A DNA stretch of 64,000 bases from Streptomyces sp. Alt3. GTDB lineage: Bacteria > Actinomycetota > Actinomycetes > Streptomycetales > Streptomycetaceae. Numbering within the stretch: the first letter of the stretch is position 1; each line of letters begins with the position of its first letter. The stretch lies in assembly GCF_030719215.1 (NCBI RefSeq), contig NZ_CP120983.1, forward strand, positions 2,852,001 to 2,916,000. Direction: 5' to 3'. Below the pieces are notes generated by a model. That model made no database searches. It was not told the DNA's origin and saw nothing but the letters and a program-made list of their open reading frames with translations. This document shows, one piece after another, positions 18,498 to 25,727 of this stretch. The translations under genes and the position numbers were made by a program.

Positions 18498-19646
18498 ATG
18501 CATCTCATGCTGAAGCCCGCACTCCGCCGGGCCTGGCGTGGACGGAGCACCGTGCAATTCGGCGTGACGCCTGCGCACGCGGTAACGCTGGGGCCGATGG
18601 ATATCGCCACCGGCAGCTTTCTGGAACTGCTCGACGGAACACGCGGACTTCCTCTGCTGCGCGAGGAGGCCAGGGCCCTGGACCTGTCGGACCGACACGT
18701 GGACATTCTGGTGTCACGCCTCACGGAAGCCGGCCTGCTGGACGATCCGGACGCCGGCGGCCCGGAGGCCGACGCCTTACGGCTTCGCGCCGAGGCCGTC
18801 GAGCGGCAGCGTCCCGACGCGGCGGCCCTCTCCGTCATCCATCCGGCGCCCGGCAGCGGGCTGCGCAGACTCGCGGCCCGGCGCGCGATGCGGGTCCAGG
18901 TGCGCGGTGCGGGCAGGGTGGGCGCGGCCATCGCCGCGGTGCTGTCCGGGTCGGGCGTGGGCCATGTGGAGGTCCTCGACGGGGGCCGCACGGAACCCTG
19001 GGACGTGGCGCCGGGCGGACTCCCCGCGTCGTCGGTCGGGGAACGCCGGGACACCGCGGCCCGGCAGCTGGTGCGCAGATCGGCGGTCGGCGGGCCGCCC
19101 CCGCGTCCGGGCGGGGCGAGCACGGCTCCGGCATGCGGTGAGCCTGCCCTGTCCCTGATCGTGGTGGCGCCCAGGGACGGCCTCTCCGTCTACGCCCCAG
19201 ATCCGGAGGTCGCCGCACCGTGGATCGCTTCGGGGACGCCGCATCTCTACGCCGGTGTCATCGAGGCCACGGGAGTGGTCGGTCCGCTGGTGCTGCCCGG
19301 AGGCACCGGCTGTGCGGGCTGCCTGGCCCTGAACCGTGCGGAGGCCGACCCGCAGTGGCCGCGGATGCTCGCCCAGTGGAAGTCCGGGCGGCGCACCTGC
19401 GTGCAGGCCTGTGACCTGGGGCTGGCCACAGCGGTGGCCGGTCTCGCCGCAGCCCACGCGCTGTCCTTCCTCGACGGAGAACTCCCCGCCGGCACGGGGA
19501 CACGCTGGGAGGCCGCCATGCCTCTGCTGGACTGGCGGTCGGAGCGGCTGGCGCCGCACCCCGACTGCCCCTGCGGCGCCGCCGGGCACACTGAGGTGGA
19601 GCTCACCTCCGCGGCCGCCGCCACGCAGGACACAATGGCCGGGTGA
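18498..19646 (+). CDS. Orphan E1/ThiF-like protein with RiPP-recognition-like N-terminus; contains a TTA codon
   Basis: 382 residues. Residues about 20-85 resemble a small winged-helix peptide-recognition domain as in ThiF/YcaO-partner proteins of RiPP pathways (LGPMDIATGSFLELLDGTRG, then ILVSRLTEAGLLDD). A Rossmann motif RGAGRVGAAIAAVL follows at 136-149, and a cysteine cluster C272-A-G-C275 and C357-P-C359 could hold zinc. The acidic and Asn/Arg residues that bind ATP in active E1 enzymes are not recognisable, so adenylation is doubtful. The ATG at 18498 has GGGAG 5 nt upstream. Codon 94 is TTA, the only in-frame TTA I found, implying bldA dependence. Followed 63 bp later by an ABC1 kinase. 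No YcaO or precursor peptide is adjacent. Confidence 0.75.
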   Translation: MHLMLKPALRRAWRGRSTVQFGVTPAHAVTLGPMDIATGSFLELLDGTRGLPLLREEARALDLSDRHVDILVSRLTEAGLLDDPDAGGPEADALRLRAEAVERQRPDAAALSVIHPAPGSGLRRLAARRAMRVQVRGAGRVGAAIAAVLSGSGVGHVEVLDGGRTEPWDVAPGGLPASSVGERRDTAARQLVRRSAVGGPPPRPGGASTAPACGEPALSLIVVAPRDGLSVYAPDPEVAAPWIASGTPHLYAGVIEATGVVGPLVLPGGTGCAGCLALNRAEADPQWPRMLAQWKSGRRTCVQACDLGLATAVAGLAAAHALSFLDGELPAGTGTRWEAAMPLLDWRSERLAPHPDCPCGAAGHTEVELTSAAAATQDTMAG

Positions 19647-19709
19647 CCGCCGCCGACGGAGCGGGGCCGGACGTCACGTGGCAGGGCGATCTGGGAACTG
19701 GAGGGGCAC

Positions 19710-21152
19710 ATGTCTGATCTTCCCCGGAAGGCGGTCACCCGTACCGCGAAGCTGGCAGCTCTGCCGCTCGGCTTCGCCGGGCGTGCCACCTGGGGCCTGG
19801 GCAAGCGGATCGGCGGCAAGTCCGCCGAGATCGTCGCCCGCGAGGTCCAGCAGCGCACGGCGGATCAGCTCTTCAAGGTGCTCGGGGAGTTGAAGGGCGG
19901 TGCGATGAAGCTCGGGCAGGCGCTGTCCGTCTTCGAATCCGCGTTGCCCGAAGATGTCGCGGGCCCCTACCGTGCGGCGCTGACGAAACTGCAGGAGGCC
20001 GCACCGCCCATGCCGACCCGCACCGTTCACGGGGTACTGGCGGAGCGGTTCGGCGAGGACTGGCGGGAGCTGTTCACCGAATTCGAGGACCAGCCCTCCG
20101 CCGCGGCCTCGATCGGACAGGTCCACCGTGCCGTCTGGCACGACGGACGCGATGTCGCCGTGAAGGTCCAGTACCCGGGCGCGGGCGAGGCGTTGCTGTC
20201 GGATCTCACCCAGCTCAGCCGCTTCGCACGGCTTCTCGGCCCCTTGGTGCCCGGCATGGACATCAAACCGCTCATCACGGAGCTCCGCGACCGGGTCTCC
20301 GAGGAACTGGACTACGAGCTCGAGGCCATGGCCCAGCGTGAGCACGCGGCCGAGTTCGAGGACGATCCGGATGTGGTGATCCCGGGAGTGGTGCATCAGT
20401 CGGATCAGGTGCTGGTCACGGAGTGGATCGAGGGGATCCCCCTGTCGGAGGTGATCGCCGACGGCACTGCGCAGCAGCGGGACCGCGCGGGGCAGTTGCT
20501 GGCGCGGTTCCTCTTCTCCGGGCCGGCGCGCACGGGTCTGCTCCACGCGGACCCCCACCCCGGCAATTTCCGGCTGCTGCCCCCTGCGGAGCTGCCGGCC
20601 GACGGGACGGAGGAGCAGGCCGGAGGCGACGGCATGTGGCGCCTGGGAGTGCTGGACTTCGGCACGGTGGACCGGCTGCCGGGCGGTTTGCCGGGGACCA
20701 TCGGCGACGCCCTGCGGATGACGCTGGACGGGGACGCCGACGCCGTCTACGCGATGCTTCGCGAGGCGGGGTTCGTCAAGGAGTCGATCGAGCTCGAACC
20801 GGACGCCGTACTCGCCTATCTGCTCCCCATCATCGAGCCGGCCCAGGCGGACGAGTTCACCTTCACCCGATCCTGGCTGCGCAGCCAGGCCGCCCGGATC
20901 GCCGACCCGCGCTCCCCCGCACACCAGTTGGGCAAGCAGCTGAACCTGCCCCCCTCGTACCTGCTGATACACCGCGTGACCTTGAGCACGATCGGGGTGC
21001 TGTGCCAGCTGGGTGCGACCGTCCGGCTGCGGGACGAACTGGAGTCCTGGCTGCCGGGGTTCCTCCCGGAGCGCGAACCGGACGAGGCCGGCGCCGAGGA
21101 GCGTACGGCGGAGGGGTACAGCGCCCAGGACGATACGCCGGTAGAGGTGTAG
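19710..21152 (+). CDS. ABC1/UbiB-family atypical kinase
   Basis: 480 residues of the ABC1 (AarF/UbiB/ADCK) family, atypical protein-kinase-like ATPases tied to quinone or lipid metabolism. Visible motifs: the family-specific KxGQ at 67-70 (MKLGQALS), the Ala-rich nucleotide loop AAASIGQVH, the catalytic Lys in AVKVQYPG, and the metal-binding DPHPGNF. The ATG at 19710 has GGAGGGG 3-4 nt upstream. No membrane segment is obvious except perhaps a weak one at the C-terminus. It corresponds to Rv3197 beside whiB7 in mycobacteria. Substrate unknown. Confidence 0.92.
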   Translation: MSDLPRKAVTRTAKLAALPLGFAGRATWGLGKRIGGKSAEIVAREVQQRTADQLFKVLGELKGGAMKLGQALSVFESALPEDVAGPYRAALTKLQEAAPPMPTRTVHGVLAERFGEDWRELFTEFEDQPSAAASIGQVHRAVWHDGRDVAVKVQYPGAGEALLSDLTQLSRFARLLGPLVPGMDIKPLITELRDRVSEELDYELEAMAQREHAAEFEDDPDVVIPGVVHQSDQVLVTEWIEGIPLSEVIADGTAQQRDRAGQLLARFLFSGPARTGLLHADPHPGNFRLLPPAELPADGTEEQAGGDGMWRLGVLDFGTVDRLPGGLPGTIGDALRMTLDGDADAVYAMLREAGFVKESIELEPDAVLAYLLPIIEPAQADEFTFTRSWLRSQAARIADPRSPAHQLGKQLNLPPSYLLIHRVTLSTIGVLCQLGATVRLRDELESWLPGFLPEREPDEAGAEERTAEGYSAQDDTPVEV

Positions 21153-21176
21153 GAGGTCTCGCCTCCTCGCCCGGGG

Positions 21177-21380
21177 TCACCACCAGGCGGAGTCGAGCCG
21201 ACTCTCGATCGCCCTGATGTGCCTACGGGCGCAGTCCTCACAGAGGTACCGGTGCCCGCCGTTCTCCACGGAGCAGAGCCAGGTCGCCGGCGGGGCGCCC
21301 GACGCCGCGGTGGTGCCGCAACGAGCACACGCCACGTGGCCGCCCACCGGCTCCTCGGGGTGATGAGTCTCCTCGTCCAC
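21177..21380 (-). CDS. Small zinc-ribbon-like protein
   Basis: 67 residues if started at GTG 21380. Two CxxC pairs (CARCG and CEDCA) separated by about 25 residues, with an extra Cys and His between, look like a zinc ribbon. The acidic N-terminus (D-E-E-T-H-H-P-E-E-P) precedes it. The frame continues upstream to a TTG at 21422 but that part is Arg-rich and looks non-coding. No strong ribosome site. It converges on the ABC1 kinase gene. No function assigned. Confidence 0.65.
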   Translation of the reverse strand: MDEETHHPEEPVGGHVACARCGTTAASGAPPATWLCSVENGGHRYLCEDCARRHIRAIESRLDSAWW

Positions 21381-21428
21381 CTCGCGACGATAACGCCGCG
21401 GGCCGGGTCGCGCGCGCCGCAACGCACT

Positions 21429-21458
21429 GCGGGGCCGGCCTGTTCGGGCCGGCCCCGC
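21429..21458. terminator. Perfect 12-bp GC hairpin
   Basis: The arm GCGGGGCCGGCC (21429-21440) pairs with 21447-21458 over a 6-nt loop. It follows the stop of the 87-residue gene (wblC transcription direction) and precedes the zinc-ribbon gene. Confidence 0.65.
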
Positions 21459-21521
21459 GGTTGGGGAGGGTGGCTGCCTGAAGGGCCGAGCGGTGGCCCG
21501 GCAGCCGTACTGCTGGAGCCG

Positions 21522-21785
21522 TCAGTGCATGACGGCCATGGCGAGCGCGCGGCGGGCGCGCATCGAGGCGCGCTCAGCTCGGCGCTGCATCCGCCGGGCG
21601 GCTACCAGGCGCGTTGCCTGGCGTCCCTCCTCGGCCTCCCTCAGGCGGTCGTGCATATGCGCACGGGCCAGGGCTTCTGGGATGAGTTGCATTTCGCGGG
21701 TCCTGTTCTGACGCGAGTCGTTCGCGCCGATGATGGTGACGTCCGGGGTCGCGGAGCCGACGGGCTCCCGCGTGGTGGTGGTCAT
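21522..21785 (-). CDS. Small basic protein downstream of wblC
   Basis: 87 residues starting M-T-T-T-T-R-E-P-V-G at ATG 21785. The C-terminal half (about 35-80) is rich in Arg, Ala and Glu and probably one long helix (RLREAEEGRQATRLVAARRM). Third-position GC supports coding. It lies 92 bp after wblC on the same strand and may share its transcript, which is the only hint at a function. No family recognised. Confidence 0.65.
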   Translation of the reverse strand: MTTTTREPVGSATPDVTIIGANDSRQNRTREMQLIPEALARAHMHDRLREAEEGRQATRLVAARRMQRRAERASMRARRALAMAVMH

Positions 21786-21877
21786 TGGTGCCTGATTCCG
21801 GGGGTCATGGGTCTGGGGACGGTCGATGGTTCCGATGCGCTTCGTTCGTGTGGGGGACATGACCCCCAGGCCGGGGG

Positions 21878-22246
21878 TCACGCCGCGACCGGGTTCTTGC
21901 GGGGACGGCCACGCGGACGCTTCCGGGCGACGACGACGCCCTGCACGAAGAGCTCGCCACCCCAGACGCCCCACGGCTCGCGCCGCTCCTTGGCCCCCGC
22001 GAGGCAGGCCTCGACCAGAGGGCAGGTCCGGCAGAGGGACTTCGCGTACTCGACGTCCGCGGGGGACTCGGCGAAGAACACCTCCGGGTCGTAGGAACGA
22101 CAGGGAACGGGTACGCCGAGGTTCTCGATGGCGTCGTCGAGCGCGGTGAGCGCGGTGAGGGGGATCAAGGTGGAGTCCTCCGTGAGGCCGGGCGGGGAGA
22201 TCGTGTCGGAAGGCGGTACGGACGGGGCGTGCGTCTCGAGTTGCAC
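21878..22246 (-). CDS. wblC: WhiB-family regulator WblC (WhiB7)
   Basis: 122-residue iron-sulfur WhiB protein. Four cysteines bind the [4Fe-4S] cluster: C49, C72, C75 and C81. The turn motif GVWGGE is at 93-98, and a C-terminal AT-hook (RPRGRPRKNP, about 110-119) identifies the WhiB7/WblC subgroup, which binds the primary sigma factor and activates intrinsic antibiotic-resistance genes after translation stress. The GTG start at 22246 has GAGG 8 nt upstream; the open frame further up is the leader. It is preceded by a roughly 600-nt leader containing a leader ORF, an intrinsic terminator and an antiterminator. Gene order next to ABC1 kinase and uvrD2 agrees with mycobacteria. Confidence 0.96.
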   Translation of the reverse strand: MQLETHAPSVPPSDTISPPGLTEDSTLIPLTALTALDDAIENLGVPVPCRSYDPEVFFAESPADVEYAKSLCRTCPLVEACLAGAKERREPWGVWGGELFVQGVVVARKRPRGRPRKNPVAA

Positions 22247-22347
22247 GGTGGCGTTGTCCTCGTCTGGTCGTGCCGGCCTGTTGGCCGGTTGGCGGCTGGT
22301 ACCAGGTCCTGCTGTCCCGAGGCTCCTTCGTCTCGTCTCATCCGTTC

Positions 22348-22453
22348 GGACAAAACAAAAGGGCCGCGGATCCCGAGTGGGGTTCCGCGGCCCTGAAGGC
22401 GCCGGCCTGATTCTCAATCAGGCTGGATCACTCCAGGGTTCAGGCCCACGGAA
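22348..22453 (-). promoter_or_regulatory. wblC transcription attenuator: terminator, stop-codon hairpin and antiterminator
   Basis: Reading leftwards: the segment TTCCGTGGGCCTGAA (22453-22439) inside the leader ORF; a small hairpin CCTGATT-GAG-AATCAGG (22422-22406) covering the leader stop codon; and an intrinsic terminator with a perfect 10-bp stem (22393-22384 with 22370-22361), 13-nt loop and TTTTGTTTTG tail (22360-22351). The first segment can pair with TTCAGGGCCGCGGAA (22397-22383), the 5' part of the terminator: 13 Watson-Crick pairs, one G-U and one mismatch out of 15. The two folds exclude each other. A ribosome completing the leader would mask the first segment and let the terminator form; a stalled ribosome would allow antitermination. 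WblC/WhiB7 is known to be controlled by ribosome-mediated attenuation. Confidence 0.85.
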
Positions 22454-22747
22454 GGCCCACATCGTGTGGTGCTGCGTCGTCTGCTTCTTGGCTCCGGCAC
22501 CGGCTGCGGCTGCCGCAAAGGCATAGGCCGAGGCCTGTCCCTTCGCTACTGCTGCTTCCAGTGCCTCGGTCGGTCGCTCATTGCGCTCCCGCACGGGCAG
22601 GCTCGCCAGGGGCAGCTGGCGGACGGCGGGAACGCCGGACACACGGGTGCCACCGAGGGAGAGCTCTGAAGAGCGGGTGAGGCCGAGCGAGCAGGTGGAG
22701 ACGACCGACGGATCGGTCATTTTGATGGTGTTGATGATGCTGATCAC
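22418..22747 (-). CDS. wblC leader ORF (109 codons, or its last 14 codons only)
   Basis: The frame opens at GTG 22747, with GAGAGGAGG 8 nt upstream, and runs 109 codons to the stop at 22420-22418. The first half has strongly GC-rich third positions (V-I-S-I-I-N-T-I-K-M-T-D-P), as expected of translated DNA. The last 14 codons, from an internal ATG at 22462, read MWAFRGPEPWSDPA and include the antiterminator segment. The internal ATG lacks a visible ribosome site, so translation from 22747 is better supported. The product may have no function besides positioning the ribosome. Confidence 0.6.
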   Translation of the reverse strand: MISIINTIKMTDPSVVSTCSLGLTRSSELSLGGTRVSGVPAVRQLPLASLPVRERNERPTEALEAAVAKGQASAYAFAAAAAGAGAKKQTTQHHTMWAFRGPEPWSDPA

Positions 22748-22861
22748 GACAATCGCCTCCTCTCGGCGTCTCAAGGGACCGGCCGGGACCGGTCCTGCGG
22801 TATTCGGATAAGTACAGCACGGAGTCAGGGCTTCAGAGAAGTCGCTGTTCCCGTGGTTAAG

Positions 22862-22901
22862 AACCTATGGTGCTTGCTGCTGCGGGCGCAAACTATTTTT
22901 T
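22862..22901 (-). promoter_or_regulatory. wblC promoter with AT-rich WblC box (candidate autoregulation)
   Basis: On the minus strand an AAAAAATA tract (22901-22894) sits 2 nt before -35 TTGCGC (22891-22886), then an 18-nt spacer and -10 TAGGTT (22867-22862). WhiB7-controlled promoters carry an AT-rich box a few bases before the -35 that is read by the AT-hook, so this fits self-activation. The transcript would start near 22855, about 610 nt before wblC. Confidence 0.6.
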
Positions 22902-22914
22902 CGACGAGTTTTTC

Positions 22915-25137
22915 TCACACCTCGCCGTCGCCCTCCGCCTGCTCATGCCGCGCTGTCCGACCTGCGCAGATGGCGAGGACATCGGCCCCGAACCTGGTCA
23001 GCTTCCGGTTCCCGACACCGGCGATGACGACGAGCTCACGCTCGCTGTCCGGTGCCGCCTCCGCGATGGCCATCAGCGTCTTGTCGGTGAAGACGCAGTA
23101 GGCGGGCTGACTGATCTCCTTCGCCCGGTCCGCGCGCCACTCACGCAGCCGCTCGTAGAGCCCCTCGTCCATGTCCGAGGGACAGTCCTCGCAGCGCATC
23201 AGTTTCATCTCACCGGCTTCGGTGAGCGTCCTGCCGCACACCCTGCATCGCACCGGGCCCCTCCTGGCGGGCCGGGCGGGCGTCTCGGCACCGGCACCTG
23301 CCGTACCCGTACGTGAGCCGCGGTCGATGCCACCGCTCCCTCCGGCTCCGCCCCGGGCGCCGACCGCGGCCGAGCCGGGCCGCAGCCCGTTGAGGAAGCG
23401 GGTAGCCCTGCGGTTCCCGCGGCCGCCCGGCGAACGGGACAGGGCCCAGGACAGCGACAGGTGGAAGCGGGCCCGGGTGACGCCGACGTACAGCAGCCGG
23501 CGTTCCTCCTCGACCTGTTCGTCCGTTTTGGCGTAGGCGATCGGCATCATGCCCTCGGTGAGCCCGACGACGAACGCGGCGTCCCACTCCAGGCCCTTTG
23601 CGGAGTGCAGCGAAGCCAGCGTGACGCCCTGCACCGTGGGGGCGTGCTGGGCGGCGGCCCGCTCGTCGAGCTCGGCCACGAGATCCGAGAGCGTCGCGCC
23701 CGGCCTGGCCTGTTCGAAGTCCTCCGCCAGCCGCACCAGCGCGGCGAGGGACTCCCAGCGGTCACGCACCGCCCCGGAGCCGGTGGGCGGCTTGGAGGTC
23801 CAGCCCTTGGTGGAGAGCACCGCCCGCACCTCGGACGGCAGGTCGTCCGCCCCGTCGAGCAGCGAGTCGTTGCCTCCCGCGCGCGCTGCGCCGCGCAGGG
23901 CGACACCCGCCTCCCGCACCTCGGGACGGTCGAAGAAGCGCTCGGCACCGCGCAGCTGGTAGGGCACACCCGCGTCCGCGAGGGCCTGCTCGTAGACCTC
24001 GGACTGGGAGTTGACCCTGTACAGCACGGCGATCTCCCCCGCCGGCACCCCGGCGGCGATCAGGTCACGGATCCGTCGTGCGGTGCCCTCGGCCTCAGCG
24101 GGCTCGTCCGTGTACTCCGCGTAGACGGGTTCGGGGCCCTTGTCACGCTGCGAGACCAGCTCCAGCCGGTGTTCGGCCGCCTTGCCCCGGGCCTGGCTCA
24201 GCAGACCGTTGGCCAGGTGGACGACCTGAGGGGTGGAGCGGTAGTCCCGCACCAGCTTGACCACCGTGGCGTCCGGATGACGGGTGCGGAAGTTCAGCAG
24301 GTGGTCGGGGGTGGCACCGGTGAAGGAGTAGATCGTCTGGCCCGCGTCGCCGACGACGCAGAGGTCGTCCCGGTCACCGAGCCAGAGGTCCAGGAGCCGC
24401 TGCTGGAGGGGACTGACGTCCTGGTACTCGTCGACGACGAAGTGCTGGTACTGCCGGCGCACATGATCGGCGATGTCGTGCCGGTCCTGGAGGATGCCGA
24501 CCGTGAGCAGCAGCACGTCCTCGAAGTCGATCACCGAGCGGTCGCGCTTCAGCTGCTCGTACATCGCGTAGATCTGCGAGAGCTCGGCCGGGTCGCGCGG
24601 CGCGTCCCGCTGGGTCTTCGCGACCGCTGCCGGGTAGTCCGCGGGCACCGTCTGGGTGACCTTGGCCCACTCGATCTCGCTGGTGGCGTCCCGCAGCTCG
24701 TTGCGGTCGAGCCGGATCCCGCAGCGTGCGGCGGCCTCGGCGACCAGCTGCACCTTGCGCTCCACGAGACGCGGAAGCTCACCACCGACTGCTTTCGGCC
24801 AGAAGTACTGCAGCTGGCGCAGGGCCGCGGAGTGGAAGGTCCGGGCCTGCACACCCGTCGCGCCGAGCTGGCGAAGCCGGCCCCGCATCTCGCCCGCCGC
24901 CCGGTTGGTGAAGGTGACGGCGAGCACGGTGGTCGGCTGGAGGATCCCGGCACGCACCCCGTAGGCGATGCGGTGCGTGATCGCCCGCGTCTTGCCCGTA
25001 CCTGCTCCGGCCAGCACGCACACGGGTCCTCCGAGGGCCAGCGCGACCTCGCGCTGCTCCGGGTCGAGCCCGTCCAGCACGGCGTCCGCGGAGTCGGGGA
25101 CCTGTGGGAAGAGGGTGGAATGCGTTGCTGCTGTCAC
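22915..25137 (-). CDS. uvrD2: ATP-dependent DNA helicase UvrD2 with HRDC domain
   Basis: 740-residue superfamily 1 helicase. Walker A GAGTGKT at 44-50, later motifs DEYQDVSPLQQ, GDAGQTIYSFTGA and VTRARFHLSLS are intact. The C-terminal part has a tetracysteine element (CRVCG and CEDC) and an HRDC domain (about 665-735), the layout of mycobacterial UvrD2, where the cysteine module supports unwinding. Unwinds DNA 3' to 5' in repair. GTG 25137 (V-T-A-A-T-H) is chosen because upstream residues are not conserved. It is divergent from mycoredoxin and directly upstream of the wblC promoter. Confidence 0.95.
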   Translation of the reverse strand: MTAATHSTLFPQVPDSADAVLDGLDPEQREVALALGGPVCVLAGAGTGKTRAITHRIAYGVRAGILQPTTVLAVTFTNRAAGEMRGRLRQLGATGVQARTFHSAALRQLQYFWPKAVGGELPRLVERKVQLVAEAAARCGIRLDRNELRDATSEIEWAKVTQTVPADYPAAVAKTQRDAPRDPAELSQIYAMYEQLKRDRSVIDFEDVLLLTVGILQDRHDIADHVRRQYQHFVVDEYQDVSPLQQRLLDLWLGDRDDLCVVGDAGQTIYSFTGATPDHLLNFRTRHPDATVVKLVRDYRSTPQVVHLANGLLSQARGKAAEHRLELVSQRDKGPEPVYAEYTDEPAEAEGTARRIRDLIAAGVPAGEIAVLYRVNSQSEVYEQALADAGVPYQLRGAERFFDRPEVREAGVALRGAARAGGNDSLLDGADDLPSEVRAVLSTKGWTSKPPTGSGAVRDRWESLAALVRLAEDFEQARPGATLSDLVAELDERAAAQHAPTVQGVTLASLHSAKGLEWDAAFVVGLTEGMMPIAYAKTDEQVEEERRLLYVGVTRARFHLSLSWALSRSPGGRGNRRATRFLNGLRPGSAAVGARGGAGGSGGIDRGSRTGTAGAGAETPARPARRGPVRCRVCGRTLTEAGEMKLMRCEDCPSDMDEGLYERLREWRADRAKEISQPAYCVFTDKTLMAIAEAAPDSERELVVIAGVGNRKLTRFGADVLAICAGRTARHEQAEGDGEV

Positions 25138-25266
25138 CCTGCCATGCTGCCAGGTCGCAAGGGACGGCCGCGGCGGTTGTCCACAGGGGGCGTCGATTGT
25201 CGTACCGGCTGCGTGGGTGCCGTGCGGATACAGGAAGGGTCCGGGAACGGACCTCGGTCCGGGGCC

Positions 25267-25293
25267 GGGAATGGCGTTCGGGTCCCGGACGTT
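25267..25293 (+). promoter_or_regulatory. Sigma-R-type promoter of the mycoredoxin gene
   Basis: GGGAAT (25267-25272), exactly 18 nt, then GTT (25291-25293) equals the consensus of the Streptomyces thiol-stress sigma factor SigR. A transcript would begin near 25300, about 85 nt before the mycoredoxin ATG. The function of the downstream gene in thiol redox fits. Confidence 0.75.
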
Positions 25294-25385
25294 CCCTTCA
25301 TGCGGGACGGGCGCGGGCGCGCCTGTCACGCGCTTTCAACGGGACCTTCCCAGCGGGACACACGAGACAAGGGAGCACCGACGAC

Positions 25386-25628
25386 ATGCCGGGCACTGTG
25401 ACGATGTACAGCACCACGTGGTGCGGCTACTGCCGCCGGCTCAAGGGGCAGATGGATCGCGAGGGCATCGCGTACACCGAGGTCAACATCGAGCACGACC
25501 CGGATTCGGCGGCTTTCGTGGAGAAGGCGAATGGCGGGAACCAGACGGTACCGACCGTGCTCTTCCCCGACGGTTCGACGCTGACGAACCCCTCGCTGGC
25601 CCAGGTCAAGCAGAAGATCGGCGCCTGA
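25386..25628 (+). CDS. mrx1: Mycoredoxin (glutaredoxin-like, CGYC)
   Basis: 80-residue thioredoxin-fold protein with the active site C13-G-Y-C16 (STTWCGYCRRLK) and the cis-Pro TVPTVLF. The family reduces mixed disulfides of mycothiol with proteins, at the expense of mycothiol, and belongs to actinobacterial thiol defence. Starts at ATG 25386. It has a sigma-R-type promoter and is followed by its own terminator, so it is probably monocistronic. In mycobacteria the gene also sits beside uvrD2 (Rv3198A). Confidence 0.93.
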   Translation: MPGTVTMYSTTWCGYCRRLKGQMDREGIAYTEVNIEHDPDSAAFVEKANGGNQTVPTVLFPDGSTLTNPSLAQVKQKIGA

Positions 25629-25644
25629 CCCGCACGAGGCGCAC

Positions 25645-25678
25645 GACCCCCGACCGGCCCGGCGCCGGTCCGGGGGTC
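25645..25678 (+). terminator. Hairpin terminator after mycoredoxin
   Basis: GACCCCCGACCGGC pairs with GCCGGTCCGGGGGTC with one bulged base, followed by TTCT. Confidence 0.7.
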
Positions 25679-25727
25679 TTCTCATGACATGCCCGTACGA
25701 CAGCGCCCCGGCGGTAGCGTGACCGGC

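Noticed and set aside
21219..22094. 291-codon plus-strand frame over wblC
   Set aside because: Shadow of wblC and the small genes on the minus strand.
22888..22925. Two T-runs (plus strand) considered as a terminator for a plus-strand gene
   Set aside because: No hairpin precedes them and no plus-strand gene ends there; they fit the AT-rich element of the wblC promoter and the end of uvrD2.
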